From Sulfurovum sp. (GTDB lineage: Bacteria; Campylobacterota; Campylobacteria; Campylobacterales; Sulfurovaceae), in contig JAGGRU010000076.1 of assembly GCA_021159425.1 (NCBI GenBank), positions 1 to 5,922 on the forward strand: 5,922 nt of DNA, written 5' to 3'. A program made the position numbers and the translations under genes. The notes below the pieces were generated by a model. The model was not told where the DNA came from and ran no database searches. It saw only the letters and a program-made list of their open reading frames with translations. Below, piece by piece: positions 5,816 to 5,922 of this stretch (positions within the stretch are counted from its first letter, which is position 1; each line of letters starts with the position of its first letter).

Positions 5816-5922
5816 AAAAGATGAAGATAAAAGTTCTCTAAAAGAGAGTAATAGTACAATAAAGAAAGCAGTTTAATCTGATGTGAATTTTATGCATTAA
5901 AAATTAAACTAAAAAGGAATAT
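5816..5922. other. Intergenic region after the FMN-protein gene, with leader of a downstream gene
   Basis: No open frame of note. A small hairpin TCTCT/AGAGA (5835-5839 with 5843-5847, 3-base loop) follows the stop but has no T-run after it, so it is a poor terminator on the plus strand. AGTTTAAT (5870-5877) and ATTAAACT (5903-5910) form an 8-bp inverted repeat. TACAAT (5855-5860) could be a -10. AAGGA (5914-5918) near the edge looks like a ribosome site for a gene starting at or just beyond the window end. Confidence 0.4.

Noticed and set aside
5833..5849. Intrinsic terminator after the FMN-protein gene
   Set aside because: The stem is only 5 bp plus two wobble pairs and is followed by TAATAGTACA rather than a T-run, so it is mentioned only within the intergenic entry.

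Overview
The window looks like an AT-rich chromosomal segment of a Campylobacterota (Epsilonproteobacteria) bacterium, probably a Sulfurimonas/Sulfurovum-like environmental member. The main reason is the glutamyl-tRNA synthetase. Its N-terminal MLRFAPSPTGDMHIGNLR motif, its length and its C-terminal PLRILLTG segment match the second, GluRS2-type enzyme of Helicobacter and Campylobacter. It is followed by yggT and a lytic transglycosylase gene, an order I recall from those genera. No mobile element, CRISPR array, tRNA or rRNA was seen.

Layout. Bases 10-636 (+) encode a small lipoprotein of unknown function, with an acidic stretch followed by a lysine-rich block of three 10-residue repeats. It converges on a three-gene minus-strand operon running from 3523 down to 657: gltX (GluRS2 type), yggT and slt. 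The two transcription units meet in a short A+T-rich region (631-671) that can fold into two mutually exclusive hairpins. gltX and yggT overlap by the 4-base ATGA, and yggT and slt are 3 bases apart. A divergent promoter region (3524-3678) separates this operon from a plus-strand pair: a DoxX-family membrane protein (3679-4134) and an overlapping gene (4127-5815) for a membrane-anchored, FMN-binding glutamate-synthase-like protein. The last 107 bases are non-coding and end in a ribosome-binding-site-like sequence for a gene beyond the window.

How the genes fit together. gltX, yggT and slt are a housekeeping cluster: aminoacylation (probably Glu-tRNA(Gln) for the transamidation route), a small membrane protein linked in other bacteria to envelope or division functions, and a periplasmic murein hydrolase. 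The doxX/FMN-protein pair is the most interesting part. Both are probably membrane bound and translationally linked, and the second protein keeps the FMN and Fe-S half of glutamate synthase without the glutamine amidotransferase half. A membrane redox module is an inference and not shown by sequence alone. Three details stand out: an altered KMSKR loop (KMSEK) in GluRS, a widened Fe-S cysteine motif in the FMN protein, and an inverted repeat bracketing the gltX -10 box.
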